A DNA stretch of 64,000 nucleotides from Membranipora membranacea (GCA_914767715.1 OU612066.1:1555001-1619000); one strand, 5' to 3'. Shown: positions 11,701 to 22,341, counted from the stretch's first letter. Numbers and translations: made by a program. Notes: generated by a model from the letters alone, not told the origin.

Positions 11701-14700
11701 AAATCATTTCCCATGAAGCTATGTTAACCTCATCACTGTATGTGTTTGATATAACATGTTAATGTTTTATTTGTTCATAGGAGCGATTTGTGAGAAATAT
11801 CTCAACATGGACTCAAAAGCATCCAGCAATTTATCATGGCCATATACACTATATGGATTTTACGAGGTGAGCAAACTCTTTACATATGAGTTCAGTCTTT
11901 GTGGCAGCAGCAGACAGATAATTTTTACTGTCAGTACAAGTCAAAACAATTATCTCAGTGACGGGAGCTGACGGTTAGCTCTGACGGTTAGCTCTGACGG
12001 TTTGCTCTGACGGTTAGCTCTGAGGGATAGCTCTGAGGGTTAGCTCTGAGGGTTAGCTCTGAGGGTTAGCTCTGAGGGTTAGCTCTGAGGGATAGCTCTG
12101 AGGGTTAGCTCTGAGGGTTAGCTGCGGTCTGAGGTGATTAGAGTGATGAGATTATAGATTATTGACCTGAGATGGCTTGTTGTACACACTGCTTATGCTG
12201 CCGACATCATTATGCGTTTACTGATAAGTGTTATTTTGACATGCCCTTGTCAGAAGATATCACAATAGGTTAAACAGATTCAATCAGCAGACAATCAAAT
12301 ATGAATTCTGTCTGTCACCTTTATATTTACATCGTTATTTCCCCCATAGCTTCATATATACATTCTCAGCGCTGCTGCTTGTATCATACTGTCCATTCAT
12401 TGGGGATTTGTCTGATGTTTATATTTTTAGATTCGGGTATAGAAACCCTTTATATATCAATATAATAAGAGACCCAGTGGAGAGACTTATATCCTATTAT
12501 TACTTCCTGAGATACGGGGACGATTACCGCCCTTACCTCAAGAGAGCCAGCGCTAAAGACACTAAGGTAGGAGATCTTATACTATATCAGACCAAGTTTG
12601 TAAGCTATCACGAGAAAAGCAAAAAAATTAGGCACATCAGAAAAACTTGCTGTCTAATCTCAATGGATGGGACAAGTTGATTTATTCACCAGATTTTTGA
12701 GGAATCATTTTGGCAAACATAATATCTCATTAATGTAACCTGAAGACTTCACCACAAAAATGTGAGAGGCTTGTAAGGTCAGCGTGGTTACATGAGTAAG
12801 TTTGACATTACGTTATTGTAATTAATCTATGATGATGATGATGCCTATAAAATACTGATGATCATTAATTAAAGCTAACACTGTAGATGTGTGAGCTGCG
12901 GCACTATGAGATGCTCATTAGTAACAGTACATGTGTTTGATGTTAGGTTTGCCCTGAGCAGGCGGATGTGGTCTACAGCCAAAAAACTTGGTTTACTTTG
13001 TCTATTTGGTATGAAGATAATTGGCCTTAGACAGGGATAGCCCATGGCAATAGTGAGTAGGCTTAAATTACAGTTTGACATGGCCATAATGATAGTAATA
13101 ATTGGGAGGTTGATAGGTGATATGTAGCCTTGCTGTTGAGCAGGTCGCAGTTTACACTGCTCTGTTCATATAATGCTCGACATCTTCTAAGATGATAAAA
13201 ACAAACAGCATTGATACTTTTTTACAAATCAGATGCAGGAAAATTAGTATTAGTGTTTTTTGTACACTCTTGTTATTTTAGTCATTAGATGAATGTTTAC
13301 TGGTGAATGGTAAGGATTGTAATCTGGAGAAGAATCTATGGCTACAGATACCATTTTTCTGTGGACAGGCAGCCCAGTGTCTGTGAGTATTTTATACAAT
13401 TATACAAATATTGGGTGCTGACTATTCCCGCATATTTAAGTTTTAAAAACGATACAGACCAAAGCTAAGTTAAAGGTTTGAAGGTTTCAACCCGTGAGGT
13501 TATGTCTGTATGGTACATGGCTATTGGGTAAACCCATCAAGCATCTGAGTTTTCCATTTCTCTTGGTCATTATATCATCAGGAGGGTAGTCCCACTTCTA
13601 TCAAATTGATACCATAATTTTTCTATCGCTTTGCATTTCGGGAGAATCATCAACATGTCTTTTACCACAAAATGCAGAACACCACTGGTAATCGGTACCC
13701 TGACACTGATACGCCTACAGCTCTAAGCTGATTTCTCCTTTTTAATTTTTGCCGTGAGTGGAATTCGTCAAAAAATATGTATATACGAGTATGAAGAAGG
13801 ACTCCTCACCTATGGCCTGTGTAATCCTTCAGTCCGTGTTAACACACAGTCTGATATACCTTCCCTTTTGGGATGAGGCTGTTCTCCAGTATGCGTGAGA
13901 TATAACTTTAGATCTTTGGGTGTTAGATATAGATGATATCATCATGCCATCTCCTCACTGCTCCCGCGTTTATCAAATTGAATATTGTTTTACTGTGGTT
14001 GTAGAGTACCAGGCCGATGGGCGTTAGAGCAAGCTAAGACTAACCTAGTAAATCATTACCTACTAGTCGGAGTCACGGAACAGCTCGGAGAGTTTATAGC
14101 TTTATTAGAGACGATGCTGCCTCAGTATTTCAGTGGTGCTTACGACTTGTATACTAAAGGTTCGTTACTTTCTGTGCCTAATGTGTCTCCTAACAGCCAG
14201 GCACACAATGTGAAACAAGAGAATACTAGTAAAAGCACTATGAAATTTAATTGGTAATAAAACTTGGAAGCCTACCGCCCATTAACCATATTACAGGGAA
14301 GTGTTGTCAGTATTGCACATCAGTCTGATGAGCTGTACCTGATGGCTGGTACATATTGTCCCATACGGCCATCCCAGTCAATGTGAACATGAAAATGACA
14401 CAATCGCAGTCTCTTTGGGTCAGTCTGATACAGTATCTGAAATTTTTGTAAGGGTCAAAGTTTGTAAGCGTCAAACTTCCAGATACTGTCCAAGACTAAC
14501 CCAGACTCATTTTACATCTGGGTACTATGTGAATACAACATTGGGACTATCTGGGACTATCTGGGACTATCTGGGACTATCTGGGACTACTCTAAGTATA
14601 TGTGAACACATATCATAGTTATCCCAGCACCATCCGAGACAACAACCTTATTGCTACTCTAGGTTGAGTTTTGCAATGTGAACATAAGACTAGGACCACC

Positions 14701-15309
14701 TGAGAGAAGCATCTGAGATGGCATCCCAGTGTCATCTGGGACAATGTCGACCAGCCTTGACATGCTGCTATTTGGGAAGCTTTGTCTGTACTTGGGTCGT
14801 CTTACTTTGGTACATCTTAATTATTGTAAGATTTTTTGTTTTACTAGGAGGACTTGGCCACCTACGGAAAACCAACAAAAAGCAGACACCATCAGAGTCT
14901 TCATTGTCTATCATCAGGAAATCTAACATTTATCAATTAGAACAAGAGTTTTATGAATTCGCTCTGGAGCAGTTTGAGTTCCTCAAAGGCAGATCACTTC
15001 TCATTGACAAGGAGGGCAGGTGAGATCATCATTAAGGCTTATCCTTTATCGATGTCCTTTATGAGATTGGACTCTATCTTGCATTGTCATGGTGTGTTAA
15101 TAAATTCTTATTATACAATATCACAGTATGAAGCTATGAACGGAGTTATCCTATACTGACAGAATTAAGGGGGCATGACTCTTATGTTCCCAATTATGCA
15201 CCAATTAATAATTATTTGAACACATGTCATTTATATTAGCAATGTTTTCTGCAGGGCTATCATAAACCATTCAGAGTTTAAATATGAGAAGATATTTCCT
15301 GAGAGATGA
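8297..15309 (+). CDS. HS2ST1: Heparan sulfate 2-O-sulfotransferase
   Basis: Nine exons (8297-8435, 10267-10304, 10803-10991, 11781-11866, 12431-12566, 13282-13382, 14005-14159, 14848-15019, 15255-15309) splice in frame to 356 aa, the length of human HS2ST1. The enzyme is a Golgi type II membrane protein that moves sulfate from PAPS to the 2-O position of iduronic acid in heparan sulfate. Residues about 7-22 form the signal anchor. The PAPS 5'-phosphosulfate loop [11 protein letters not shown] contains Lys83; YHGH (141-143) carries the two catalytic-region His; [20 protein letters not shown] is the 3'-phosphate loop. Four Cys (in [12 protein letters not shown] and FFCGQAAQC) match the two disulfides known in vertebrate HS2[10 protein letters not shown] and [10 protein letters not shown] complete the fit. 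The ATG at 8297 is the first after the upstream in-frame segment and puts the anchor at the N-terminus. Confidence 0.96.
8549..8586. mobile_element. 20-bp palindromic micro-insertion with 9-bp direct repeats
   Basis: GGGTAGGCA at 8549-8557 and 8578-8586 flanks ATGAACTCCCTAGTTCATTG, which with the preceding A is a near-perfect snap-back (AATGAACT / AGTTCATT). It lies in HS2ST intron 1. Confidence 0.6.
8696..8729. mobile_element. 18-bp micro-insertion with 8-bp direct repeats
   Basis: GCTGTAGG at 8696-8703 and 8722-8729 flanks CAATGAACTCCCGCCATT, which shares the CAATGAACTCCC core with the insertion 140 nt upstream and can pair CAATG with CATTG. HS2ST intron 1. Confidence 0.55.
8756..8782. repeat. 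(TA)n microsatellite
   Basis: About 13 uninterrupted TA dinucleotides in HS2ST intron 1. Confidence 0.95.
9569..9688. mobile_element. 102-bp palindromic insertion with 9-bp direct repeats
   Basis: Arms of 33 nt at 9601-9633 and 9639-9671 differ at one position and enclose a 5-nt loop. GTATGAAAG occurs at 9569-9577 and 9680-9688. The bounded segment starts TAGT and ends ACTA, like the insertion at 7687 (TAG...CTA). HS2ST intron 1. Confidence 0.6.
11133..11161. repeat. Long G-tract pair in HS2ST intron 3
   Basis: Sixteen G, one C, then eleven G, framed symmetrically by GATC and CGATC. The run can form G-quadruplexes on the coding strand; copy number is likely uncertain from sequencing. Confidence 0.9.
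11969..12123. repeat. 13-bp minisatellite in HS2ST intron 4
   Basis: About twelve copies of TGAGGGTTAGCTC with early units reading TGACGGTTAGCTC. The GGGTTAG within the unit resembles a telomere hexamer only by chance, since the spacing is 13 nt. Confidence 0.9.
14541..14590. repeat. 10-bp tandem repeat in HS2ST intron 7
   Basis: Five copies of TTGGGACTAT/CTGGGACTAT. CTGGGAC strings recur nearby (14740s), suggesting local spread of the unit. Confidence 0.85.
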
Positions 15310-16420
15310 TGATATGCTCAGATAGTTCCAGGTTGACGTTCTAAGCTGAAGCGTATGACAGGAACAGAATATCATACTAGAAGTAACATCGGTAGTTTAG
15401 TAGTAGTGTCGGTGAGGAAAATGAAGAAAAAGAACTATTTAATCATGCTTCACACAACATCATGATGTCATCAAGCGTCTCAAGCTAACAATATATCGCT
15501 GTTACCAATGGTACCTTATATAATCGATTAAAATCGGTAATGTTACGCATCATACGAAATCGTCAATGTGAACATGACTTTACTCTGGAGAGGCACCCTT
15601 TGTACAGAATCGACAGGGTTTATATTACTGTTACTGTTTACCTACACTACAGGACTTCACTCTGATGTCACGGCCCAACTTTCCTATACTGGCCTCACGC
15701 CTCAGATGTCTAAATTATTTTTCTGCTGGGTTGTTATAAATCTCAATTATCATTCCATTTAAGTTTTCTGTGTACGTTCTTACTGCTGATCAGTGTCATT
15801 TTATATTCATCTTTACCATTATGATACAAATGCAATCTACTCACTTGAGTTATTTACTATCGCCTGTATGAAGTTTTCATACTGTCTTGTATATATTTTA
15901 TGCCTTCATGCACCTGTTACAACAGTATTGTTGTATCTCTCGTATCATCCGTGGCTTTTCTCTGACTGAGTTTCATTATTATTGTGTCGATAATCTGTTT
16001 TCTGGAACTTTATGTACAATTAGTAATGCTTTTCTATTTGTCTTATTGTTAAAAGTTTGAGTGCAGATTTCTTTGCATATCTGAGACATTCCATTTAAAT
16101 CATACTTTCAGCAATTAACTGAGTTCATTGCTTTCAGGATACCCTGTTTTTATATCATAGCAATTTTCCTGTTATAAGGAATTAATAAGGGGATGCAATA
16201 AAATGAAAACTAAATACAGTGAAAATGAAGCATTATGAAGACGTGTTTATGAAAATCTGGTTACTAAAGCAACAAGACAAGGGAAATTCAGTTTATCTGC
16301 TCTATTCGAAAAAAAGAACAGTAAGTCTAAGTCAGTAATTGGCCTTGTACAGGTGCCCCCTGTGAAACATTCCTGTGTGTTGTGGTGTGAAAACTTCTCT
16401 TTGTTGGCTGCTGATTTATC
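15310..16420 (+). other. HS2ST 3' UTR and downstream DNA
   Basis: No coding signal above background. An AATAAA at 16197-16202 is the strongest poly(A) signal and would give a 3' UTR of about 0.9 kb. Confidence 0.4.
16197..16202 (+). terminator. Candidate poly(A) signal, HS2ST
   Basis: AATAAA in AT-rich DNA 888 nt downstream of the stop codon; earlier signals are weaker. Confidence 0.35.
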
Positions 16421-16463
16421 TGACCAATCATGGAGTTTGGGACAAAACTCCCTTGACCAATGA
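16421..16463. mobile_element. 25-bp palindromic micro-insertion with 8-bp direct repeats
   Basis: TGACCAAT at 16421-16428 and 16454-16461 (extending to TGACCAATCA/TGACCAATGA) flanks CATGGAGTTTGGGACAAAACTCCCT with GGAGTTT and AAACTCC arms. It shares the AACTCCC core with insertions at 8558 and 62913. Confidence 0.55.
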
Positions 16464-16834
16464 ACTCAATGGAATATTGGTATCCTGTTTTGTGACATCA
16501 CAAGGCGGCAATACTGAGAAAATCTGGATAGAAAGGGAGAGCACTGCAGAATGGTTTTATTTATTTGTCTCAGCAAAGACTAATTGGGCCCTCTTACTCC
16601 CTTCTTGGTCACAGTCAGTACTGACATTGTACTGAGTCTGACAAAGTCAACACTGCTGACCCAGAGGATTGAATCACATCATCTTGTACGATTTGTGAGT
16701 TAATAGAAATATTGATTGTTGTACTTATTGTTTTTGATGATGATTGAATCAGTCCACAGACAGCAGGTCACTGACAGTTGATTTGATGAGTTGCAGCCTT
16801 GTGTGTGTGTGTGGTTGGTGTTTGTTGTGGTGAA

Positions 16835-17408
16835 TGTTGCGAAGTTGGGTTCTATCAGGATGGCAAGATATAAAGCAGTCCACTCACCACATTACAAAAT
16901 AAAGTACACCTATGCTGTAGTATGTTGGATAGGCCCTGGGGGCCGATGTCAGGGAGACATGCCCCAATGCACCTATGAGAGTTGTGTAACAAAAAGCGTT
17001 TTGTTTGGTGAACAAAGGAGTACAATGGCAGGCAAGGTGTGCTTGTCTGAATGCATGTTGGATTCATGTGATTGCATGCTGGGGCGCGTGTATGCTAGGC
17101 TCAGCTCTCTACTTTTGCTACACTCATTTGTGGGTATACACAATCCACCCGCTGCTACGATATGTAGGAACCACTGGTAAAGGGTATTTCACAACTGTAC
17201 TTTATTTTGTAATGCATGAAAGTCAGTAGACAAGTGCTCATGTGTGTCTCTTCAATCAAGGTCACGGTCAAGTCAGTCTCTGTCATATACAGGTCAGGGC
17301 AGCTGATGATAACTCCTTAGTATGTTCAGAGAGGACGACTCCAAGATACATGTACAAAGTACATGTATGACAACATGACAACAAACCTTATGATAGGACT
17401 ACTCCACA
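16835..17408 (-). repeat. 3' LTR, carrying a nested MITE
   Basis: Matches the 5' LTR end to end once 16890-17216 is removed (247 against 248 bp). TG...CA termini. Confidence 0.88.
16890..17214. mobile_element. 325-bp MITE nested in the 3' LTR
   Basis: The ends are perfect 19-bp inverted repeats, CATTACAAAATAAAGTACA and its complement at 17196-17214. The 5' LTR has the unoccupied site CCACTCACCATGAAAG, so the boundary is exact and implies a 2-bp CA duplication (16888-16889, 17215-17216). The interior has no transposase; the open frame across it lies within non-coding element DNA. Confidence 0.82.
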
Positions 17409-17845
17409 TGCCCTTACTATTATAAGGGTTTGTTGACACATACTCTATAACCCTAACAGGGTTGAGAGACTTCACATGCCCTTTCTTTGAGAAAGGGATG
17501 TTTACTCATACTCTGTGGCCCACGATCAGGGTTAGCACACAACTACGGGGACTACCGACAAATGTCAGCAACCACACAAGCAATAACGAAAAGCAGATAG
17601 GATGTCAACTTAAAACAAGTATTTTTACTTACAAGGTGACAACAGCTCTTCACTAGGGTAGAATTTACAGAGGGAAGTTATCTCCGCCAATTACTATCAC
17701 TACTACCTGAGCTCTGCTTAGGTGGAGAGCGATCATCACATGACTTTCTTTTAGTTCGCTCCTTGTACCTCTGGTCTGAGCTCCCATTTACTCTACAACT
17801 GCAATCTCTTGCTGAGACGCCTTCACGCAAACAAAACCTACATCA
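17409..17845 (-). other. Retrotransposon 3' non-coding region
   Basis: Between gag stop and 3' LTR. It holds two diverged copies of a roughly 67-bp unit starting CACATGCCCTT (17404 and 17472) but no pol-like frame and only a weak purine tract (minus-strand GTAAGGGCA) next to the LTR. Confidence 0.6.
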
Positions 17846-18964
17846 CTAAACATCAGTACAATCCTGATGGTGATGTGACATCCTTTGACATCTGAAACAC
17901 CCGCCTTCAGGACAGTAACGCGCAATATGATCATTTTTATGACATATATAACAGCCAGAATGCTGACTACTACTATGACTTACATACCTCCTTTCACGGT
18001 CAGGTGAAGGGTAATCACCATGATCACTCCCACCATCACCATTATAACGATGGTTGTCACTACAAAATCTCTTGTTGTCAGAACCTCGATTAGAATGGTT
18101 ATAAGCATCATGATAAGTATTACTTACACTACTCTCATCACTTCTCTCTCGGTGAGGACGACACTTCACTTCACCAACATGCGCCTGTATAACAGTAACA
18201 TTTGGTACAACATTGATTGGATCACAAACTACACTAGACTCAGCGTGTACTTCAACTTTAACAGGTATTTTAGCAGGGACCTGTTTACTCTCTGACAGCG
18301 GATAAGTCGGGTCTGATCTATTTAAGGCATTCAAAGACTCTTGCGCAGCTAGTCTTGCCCTTAACACTTTGTTGATCTTGACCCAGTTCAACTCATCATC
18401 AGCCATCATCTCAAACTTCAATTTTGAGTTATGCAAACCTCTAACTGCGATCAACAATGCAAATCTCTCTCTGACATTGCCACCAGAGAAATCACATTGT
18501 CTACTCAGTCCTTCAACACGCAGAAGATAAGCGTGTTCATCTTCATTGTCAAGTTGTTGAGAGGTAACAAACTTGTCCAACTTAACATACTCAGACTCGT
18601 CATGCTCAAAGTGTTCTCTCAACAAGTTCCACACATCTAAGAACTCCAAAGATGTGGAAAACAAGTCAACACCAAGGGATGACACTACTTCACGAGCATC
18701 ACTGCCCATACACCAGAGCAAAGACGCCAGCTTTGCATCTTCACCGAAGCGAGGCACCCTCACTTTTTCGGTAACTCTAGAACCACCAGTGCCAGTAGTC
18801 ACTTCTTCGATGTCATAGCCAAGTTCAATCGACTTCATTCTTAAAGCCAGATTAAACTTAACAGACCACCGCTTAAATGACCCATTGACATTGGATGAGT
18901 CTACAACAAACACAGGTAGACTAGCAAAGATACTAGCCATGGCACCAGTGTACAACCTATACAA
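17846..18964 (-). CDS. gag: Retrotransposon Gag protein with two CCHC zinc knuckles
   Basis: Single intact frame of 372 codons; translation more likely starts at the ninth residue (Met at 18940, MASIFASLPVF). The N-terminal 230 residues have the all-helical look of retroelement capsid proteins, with a FKRWSVKFNLALR opening and a LDVWNLLREHFEHDESEYVKL segment like Gag regions that pack retrotransposon particles. After a low-complexity Ser/His/Arg/Asp linker come CYICHKNDHIARYC and CFRCQRMSHHHQDC, both exact C-x2-C-x4-H-x4-C knuckles that bind nucleic acid. The frame is uninterrupted despite the missing pol, so it may be under selection or recently inserted. Confidence 0.85.
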   Translation of the reverse strand: MYRLYTGAMASIFASLPVFVVDSSNVNGSFKRWSVKFNLALRMKSIELGYDIEEVTTGTGGSRVTEKVRVPRFGEDAKLASLLWCMGSDAREVVSSLGVDLFSTSLEFLDVWNLLREHFEHDESEYVKLDKFVTSQQLDNEDEHAYLLRVEGLSRQCDFSGGNVRERFALLIAVRGLHNSKLKFEMMADDELNWVKINKVLRARLAAQESLNALNRSDPTYPLSESKQVPAKIPVKVEVHAESSVVCDPINVVPNVTVIQAHVGEVKCRPHRERSDESSVSNTYHDAYNHSNRGSDNKRFCSDNHRYNGDGGSDHGDYPSPDRERRYVSHSSSQHSGCYICHKNDHIARYCPEGGCFRCQRMSHHHQDCTDV

Positions 18965-19179
18965 CAGTAAGCTAGGGTATACTCAAGCGACACAAGTTCA
19001 AATTGTATTCAAGAACACAAAGAAAACTTTTACTCAAATTTCCAGCCAAAATTTGTGAACAAAGATGGAGGAAAATATCTTTTGTTGTTTGATTTTTGGA
19101 AGTTTCACTTCTCATACACCTTGGCAACACTTCCTCCTCACCTAAACTAGGGCTTTCCACTCCTAGTTGGTAACTCACC

Positions 19180-19312
19180 TAAACACCTCTTCTACACCTT
19201 TTCTCCTTACTCCTCTCCTCAATAACACCTTATCTCCTACTCATTCACCTCTCCTATACACCTCTCTTTCTCCTCTACGCCTCTCCTAGCACTTCACCTT
19301 CACCTCTCCTAA
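19180..19312 (-). repeat. Pyrimidine-rich irregular tandem repeat in the retrotransposon leader
   Basis: Repeated CACCTCTCCT / CTCCTCTCCT on the plus strand, so purine-rich in the element RNA, between primer-binding site and gag. Confidence 0.75.
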
Positions 19313-19316
19313 GTAT

Positions 19317-19334
19317 ATCTCACAACTGACACCA
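19317..19334 (-). promoter_or_regulatory. Retrotransposon primer-binding site
   Basis: On the minus strand TGGTGTCAGTTGTG directly abuts the 5' LTR. TGG is the complement of the universal CCA 3' end of tRNA; I did not identify the tRNA. Confidence 0.7.
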
Positions 19335-19582
19335 TGTTGTGAAGTTGGGTTCTAATCAGGATGGCAAGATATAAAGCAGTCCACTCACCATGAAAGTCAG
19401 TAGACAAGTGCTCATGTGTGTCTCTTCAATCAAGGTCACGGTCAAGTCAGTCTCTGTCGTATACAGGTCAGGGCAGCTGATGATAACTCCTTAGTATGTA
19501 CAGAGAGGACGACTCCAAGATCCATGTACAAAGTACATGTATGACAACATGACAACAAACCTTTTGATAGGACTACTCCACA
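19335..19582 (-). repeat. 5' LTR (248 bp)
   Basis: Minus-strand TGTGGAGTAGTCC...ACTTCACAACA; intact and free of the MITE found in the other LTR. Confidence 0.88.
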
Positions 19583-20094
19583 GTGAAGATGGGAAGCTTG
19601 CATGAACCAAGTTATCGCGGCTGTGGAGCTTCTGTACCCGCCAATTACGTTGCTCAGATGAGTCACTTCTCTCTCATTGGTCAGAATATTAACTTCTGAC
19701 CAGTGAGAGAGAAGTGACTCATCTGAGCAACGTAATTGGCGGGTACAGAAGCTCCACAGCCGCGATAACTTGGTTCATGCAAGCTTCCCATCTTCACCAC
19801 AACAAACACAAACCACACACACACGAGGCTGCAACTCATCAAATCAACTGTCATTGACCGGCTGTCTGTGATCAGTCTACTTCATTGAATCATTGATTTG
19901 ATTCAATTTCAATGGATACACTTACTTCCTCTGTACTAACTCCTTGCTTACTGTGATGTTGTTAAGTTCATTGATTTAATTGCCTTCCACCATCAACAAA
20001 ACTAACTGCCCTGTAAAGTAAGTGAGTTCAGTGACAGTATGTATCTATCTTACATCATTATATCAATCAGCTCAACCAAGGCGTAAAATACTCC

Positions 20095-20975
20095 TTGGCC
20101 CAGCTCTGCCTTTGTTGCGATAGTAGGTGGTGCTGCGCTAAGAAACCATCCGGATGCCTATTTAGCGATCGGCGGATGCCATCCGGTGGCATAAAACTAA
20201 AAGACGTCCGGACACTAATTTGTAACAGAGGAGGATGGGTTTTAGATACCCATCATTGGGTCAACAAACCCATCCGGAAATCCGAAATGGATGGCCAGTT
20301 AGCACTGCCGAATGGGTATTTGTCATGAGCAGATGGCCTTTTTACAGAGATGTGTGGCAGATTGTTATTTACCGGACATGTTTTAGCACAACAGGTAGCA
20401 CTGAGTAGAGCGGGGGAAACAATTTTAGTAAAAATTCAAAAACTTTCAAAACAGCCATTCAGAATTTAAACCCCATTACAGACTGAGAGCTGATACCAAA
20501 GTAGGTCCTTCTCAGTACTCGTCAAAAGGTGTTGTGCTATGTGTATTAGGTACATGGCCACACATCTCTGTAAAAAGGCCATCCGCTCATGACAAATACC
20601 CATTCAGCCGTGCTACCTGGCCATCCATTTCACCTTGTATCAATGTCAAGGTGTGATTATCACAAACCCATTTGGATGGCCATTTGGCAACTGTTGGTTC
20701 CCAAATACTCATCTGGATCGACTTGAAGCAGTGATATTTTCAATAACCACCCCATCCGGACGGGTTTTGTTGCCCCGAAGATGCATGTCTACAACCCATC
20801 CTCATCTGATATTATTCCATCCGCCCCTGTCAAATTTGTGTTCAAATGCGTTGTATGCAATCAGATCGCTCTTTGGCAACCACCTGATGCCACAAGGACA
20901 TCCAGCGGTTGCCAAATAGGAATCCAGATGGGTTCTCTCGCAGCACAAGTCCAGTGGTTGAGGCTTCAACCGCTT
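20095..20975. mobile_element. Foldback element rich in CATCCG motifs
   Basis: Two imperfect arms (about 20135-20360 and 20550-20960) pair: TGCTGCG near 20135 with CGCAGCA near 20940, CCGGATGCCTATTT with AAATAGGAATCCAGATGG, and the closest block GGCCTTTTTACAGAGATGTG (20335-20354) with its complement at 20554-20573. The stretch is unusually CpG-rich for this window through repeated CCATCCGG. The open frames within it are by-products of the higher GC. Confidence 0.7.
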
Positions 20976-21046
20976 GGGCACTGGACTTGCGCGAACTACA
21001 GAAGGCTTGCTTGTTTGATTGAATTAGTTATACGTACTACACAGAT

Positions 21047-21404
21047 GGATGGTGTACATGGGAATTCATGAAGTTTGTAGAATAGCTCAAGATTAATTTC
21101 CTAAGCTATCTTTATAGCTACCATGAAAGCTATTATCACAATGGCCAATACTTTCATCAGACGGAAATAACGTTATGTTGTGCCAAGTTTTGTGACCTGC
21201 AGGGAGCCATCAAAACAAGCAAATTAACAAAATCGAGAGGAGCTTTTTTTATCTGGCTATATCTCAGGAAGTTATGCGCATCCATCCTCAAAACTTTACA
21301 ATATGTAATTTGAGACACTGATGGATATAATGTGAAAGGAAAAAGGTCGTTGACCAATTATCCCAGAAGTTATGAGTGAAAAACCATGCAGAGAAGCATG
21401 AGGA
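21047..21404 (+). repeat. Dispersed repeat, copy 1
   Basis: Begins ATGGATGGTGTACATGG and ends near AAAAACCATGCAGAGAAGCAT. It aligns along its length with 23081-23365 in direct orientation and in part with 6345-6415. No coding frame. Confidence 0.8.
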
Positions 21405-21913
21405 TAATTGATTTGTTATTAATTTTGAATTGGTATTATCATCAAGCAAGATATGTGAGCAAAATATATCAATCAATTCGGCGTATATACTTCTGTCAAC
21501 TTACCTAATTTCTCTGTCAGTGTAGTGATCAAATGGCTTACCACTACAAAATAGAGACACATGTATTTTTATTTATAGTTATATATTTTTAAATTGTAGG
21601 CCTACTGTCCATTGTGTGTATTATATATATGAGTTATTAGATAGATACAGATAGCCAGTGAATTCCAATATTACACCTACATGCGGCTCTTTAGCTGTAT
21701 ATTCACTCTTTCTCCAAGACCAGGCTCAAGAGTGACCAGATACTGAAATTAAGCAAAGTGTGCATATACAGCTGAAAAGTCCTAAGGGCAACAAGCATAT
21801 GTTCTCTTTTTGTGCAAAAAACACTCTCACCGGATGCGCCAGTTGTGTCTAGGTGCAACGGTCATATATTGGTGCAACAGAGGTGTGGGTAGTAGTCAAA
21901 TGACTGTTTTCTG

Positions 21914-21969
21914 ATGGTTTCAAACAGACAAAACACACAACTTGTTGTGTGTTTTGTCTATGGTTTCAA
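21914..21969. mobile_element. 36-bp palindromic micro-insertion with 10-bp direct repeats
   Basis: ATGGTTTCAA at 21914-21923 and 21960-21969 flanks a segment whose AGACAAAACACACAAC arm (21926-21941) and its perfect complement (21944-21959) are separated by 2 nt. Confidence 0.65.
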
Positions 21970-22341
21970 CAGCTAACGTTACTATTATGCATGCAGCTGA
22001 AAGGGTTTGTTAGCAGAAATATTTCTATGGTTTGGCTTATTATATTAGTGTTTCTGACTACAACCAATCCAGCTAATTGAGTTTTAATGGCAAAAGTTCC
22101 AATGTTTGACATGACAAGCTCATGCAAATGGGTTCATTACAGCATGCATGACAGATCAGAGCCACAACGGATTACTGGTGCATGATGTTAAATATCCTGT
22201 CAGTTTTTGTTGTCATTGTGGAATTTGTTCACATATGGACTCATCTAAAAATTGTAGGTATGTATAGTTGCAGGCTCGGATATTTGATTTTGAGCATCCA
22301 CCAATATTTGATTCATCTTGATTCATCAATTTTAGCACAAA

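Larger units (their letters stand above)
16835..19582 (-). mobile_element. Gag-only LTR retrotransposon with 5-bp target-site duplication
   Basis: Direct LTRs lie at 19335-19582 (5' LTR) and 16835-17408 (3' LTR); both run TGTGGAG...CACAACA on the minus strand. GTGAA flanks the element at 16830-16834 and 19583-19587. Behind the 5' LTR, on the minus strand, TGGTGTCAGTTGTG forms a primer-binding site, then a leader and one gag gene. There is no protease, reverse transcriptase, RNase H or integrase: only about 440 nt separate gag from the 3' LTR. The element therefore needs enzymes from a relative. The LTRs differ by few substitutions apart from the MITE in the left one, implying a fairly recent insertion. 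Confidence 0.88.
16743..19890. mobile_element. Large palindromic foldback element, interrupted by an LTR retrotransposon
   Basis: If 16835-19587 is removed, the left arm (about 16743-16834 joined to 19588-19686) is the reverse complement of the right arm (19694 to about 19890). The 7-nt loop is TATTAAC. The inner 99 nt of each arm are nearly perfect; the outer part (GTTGATTTGATGAGTTGCAG and its complement) is slightly diverged. The uninterrupted right arm keeps the empty site CCCATCTTCACCACAAC, which proves the insertion point in the left arm. Confidence 0.85.

Noticed and set aside
11969-12123. Interstitial telomere repeat
   Set aside because: GGGTTAG occurs in each unit, but the period is 13 nt and the rest of the unit is unrelated to telomere sequence.
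12408-12680. Stand-alone 90-codon gene
   Set aside because: Its middle is HS2ST exon 5 (12431-12566); the ends are intron sequence outside the splice sites.
16791-17180. 129-codon open frame
   Set aside because: It spans the LTR boundary and the nested MITE, both non-coding mobile DNA, and resembles no protein family.
18020-18818. Open frames on the plus strand over the Gag gene
   Set aside because: They are antisense shadows of the intact Gag frame, which has exact zinc knuckles.
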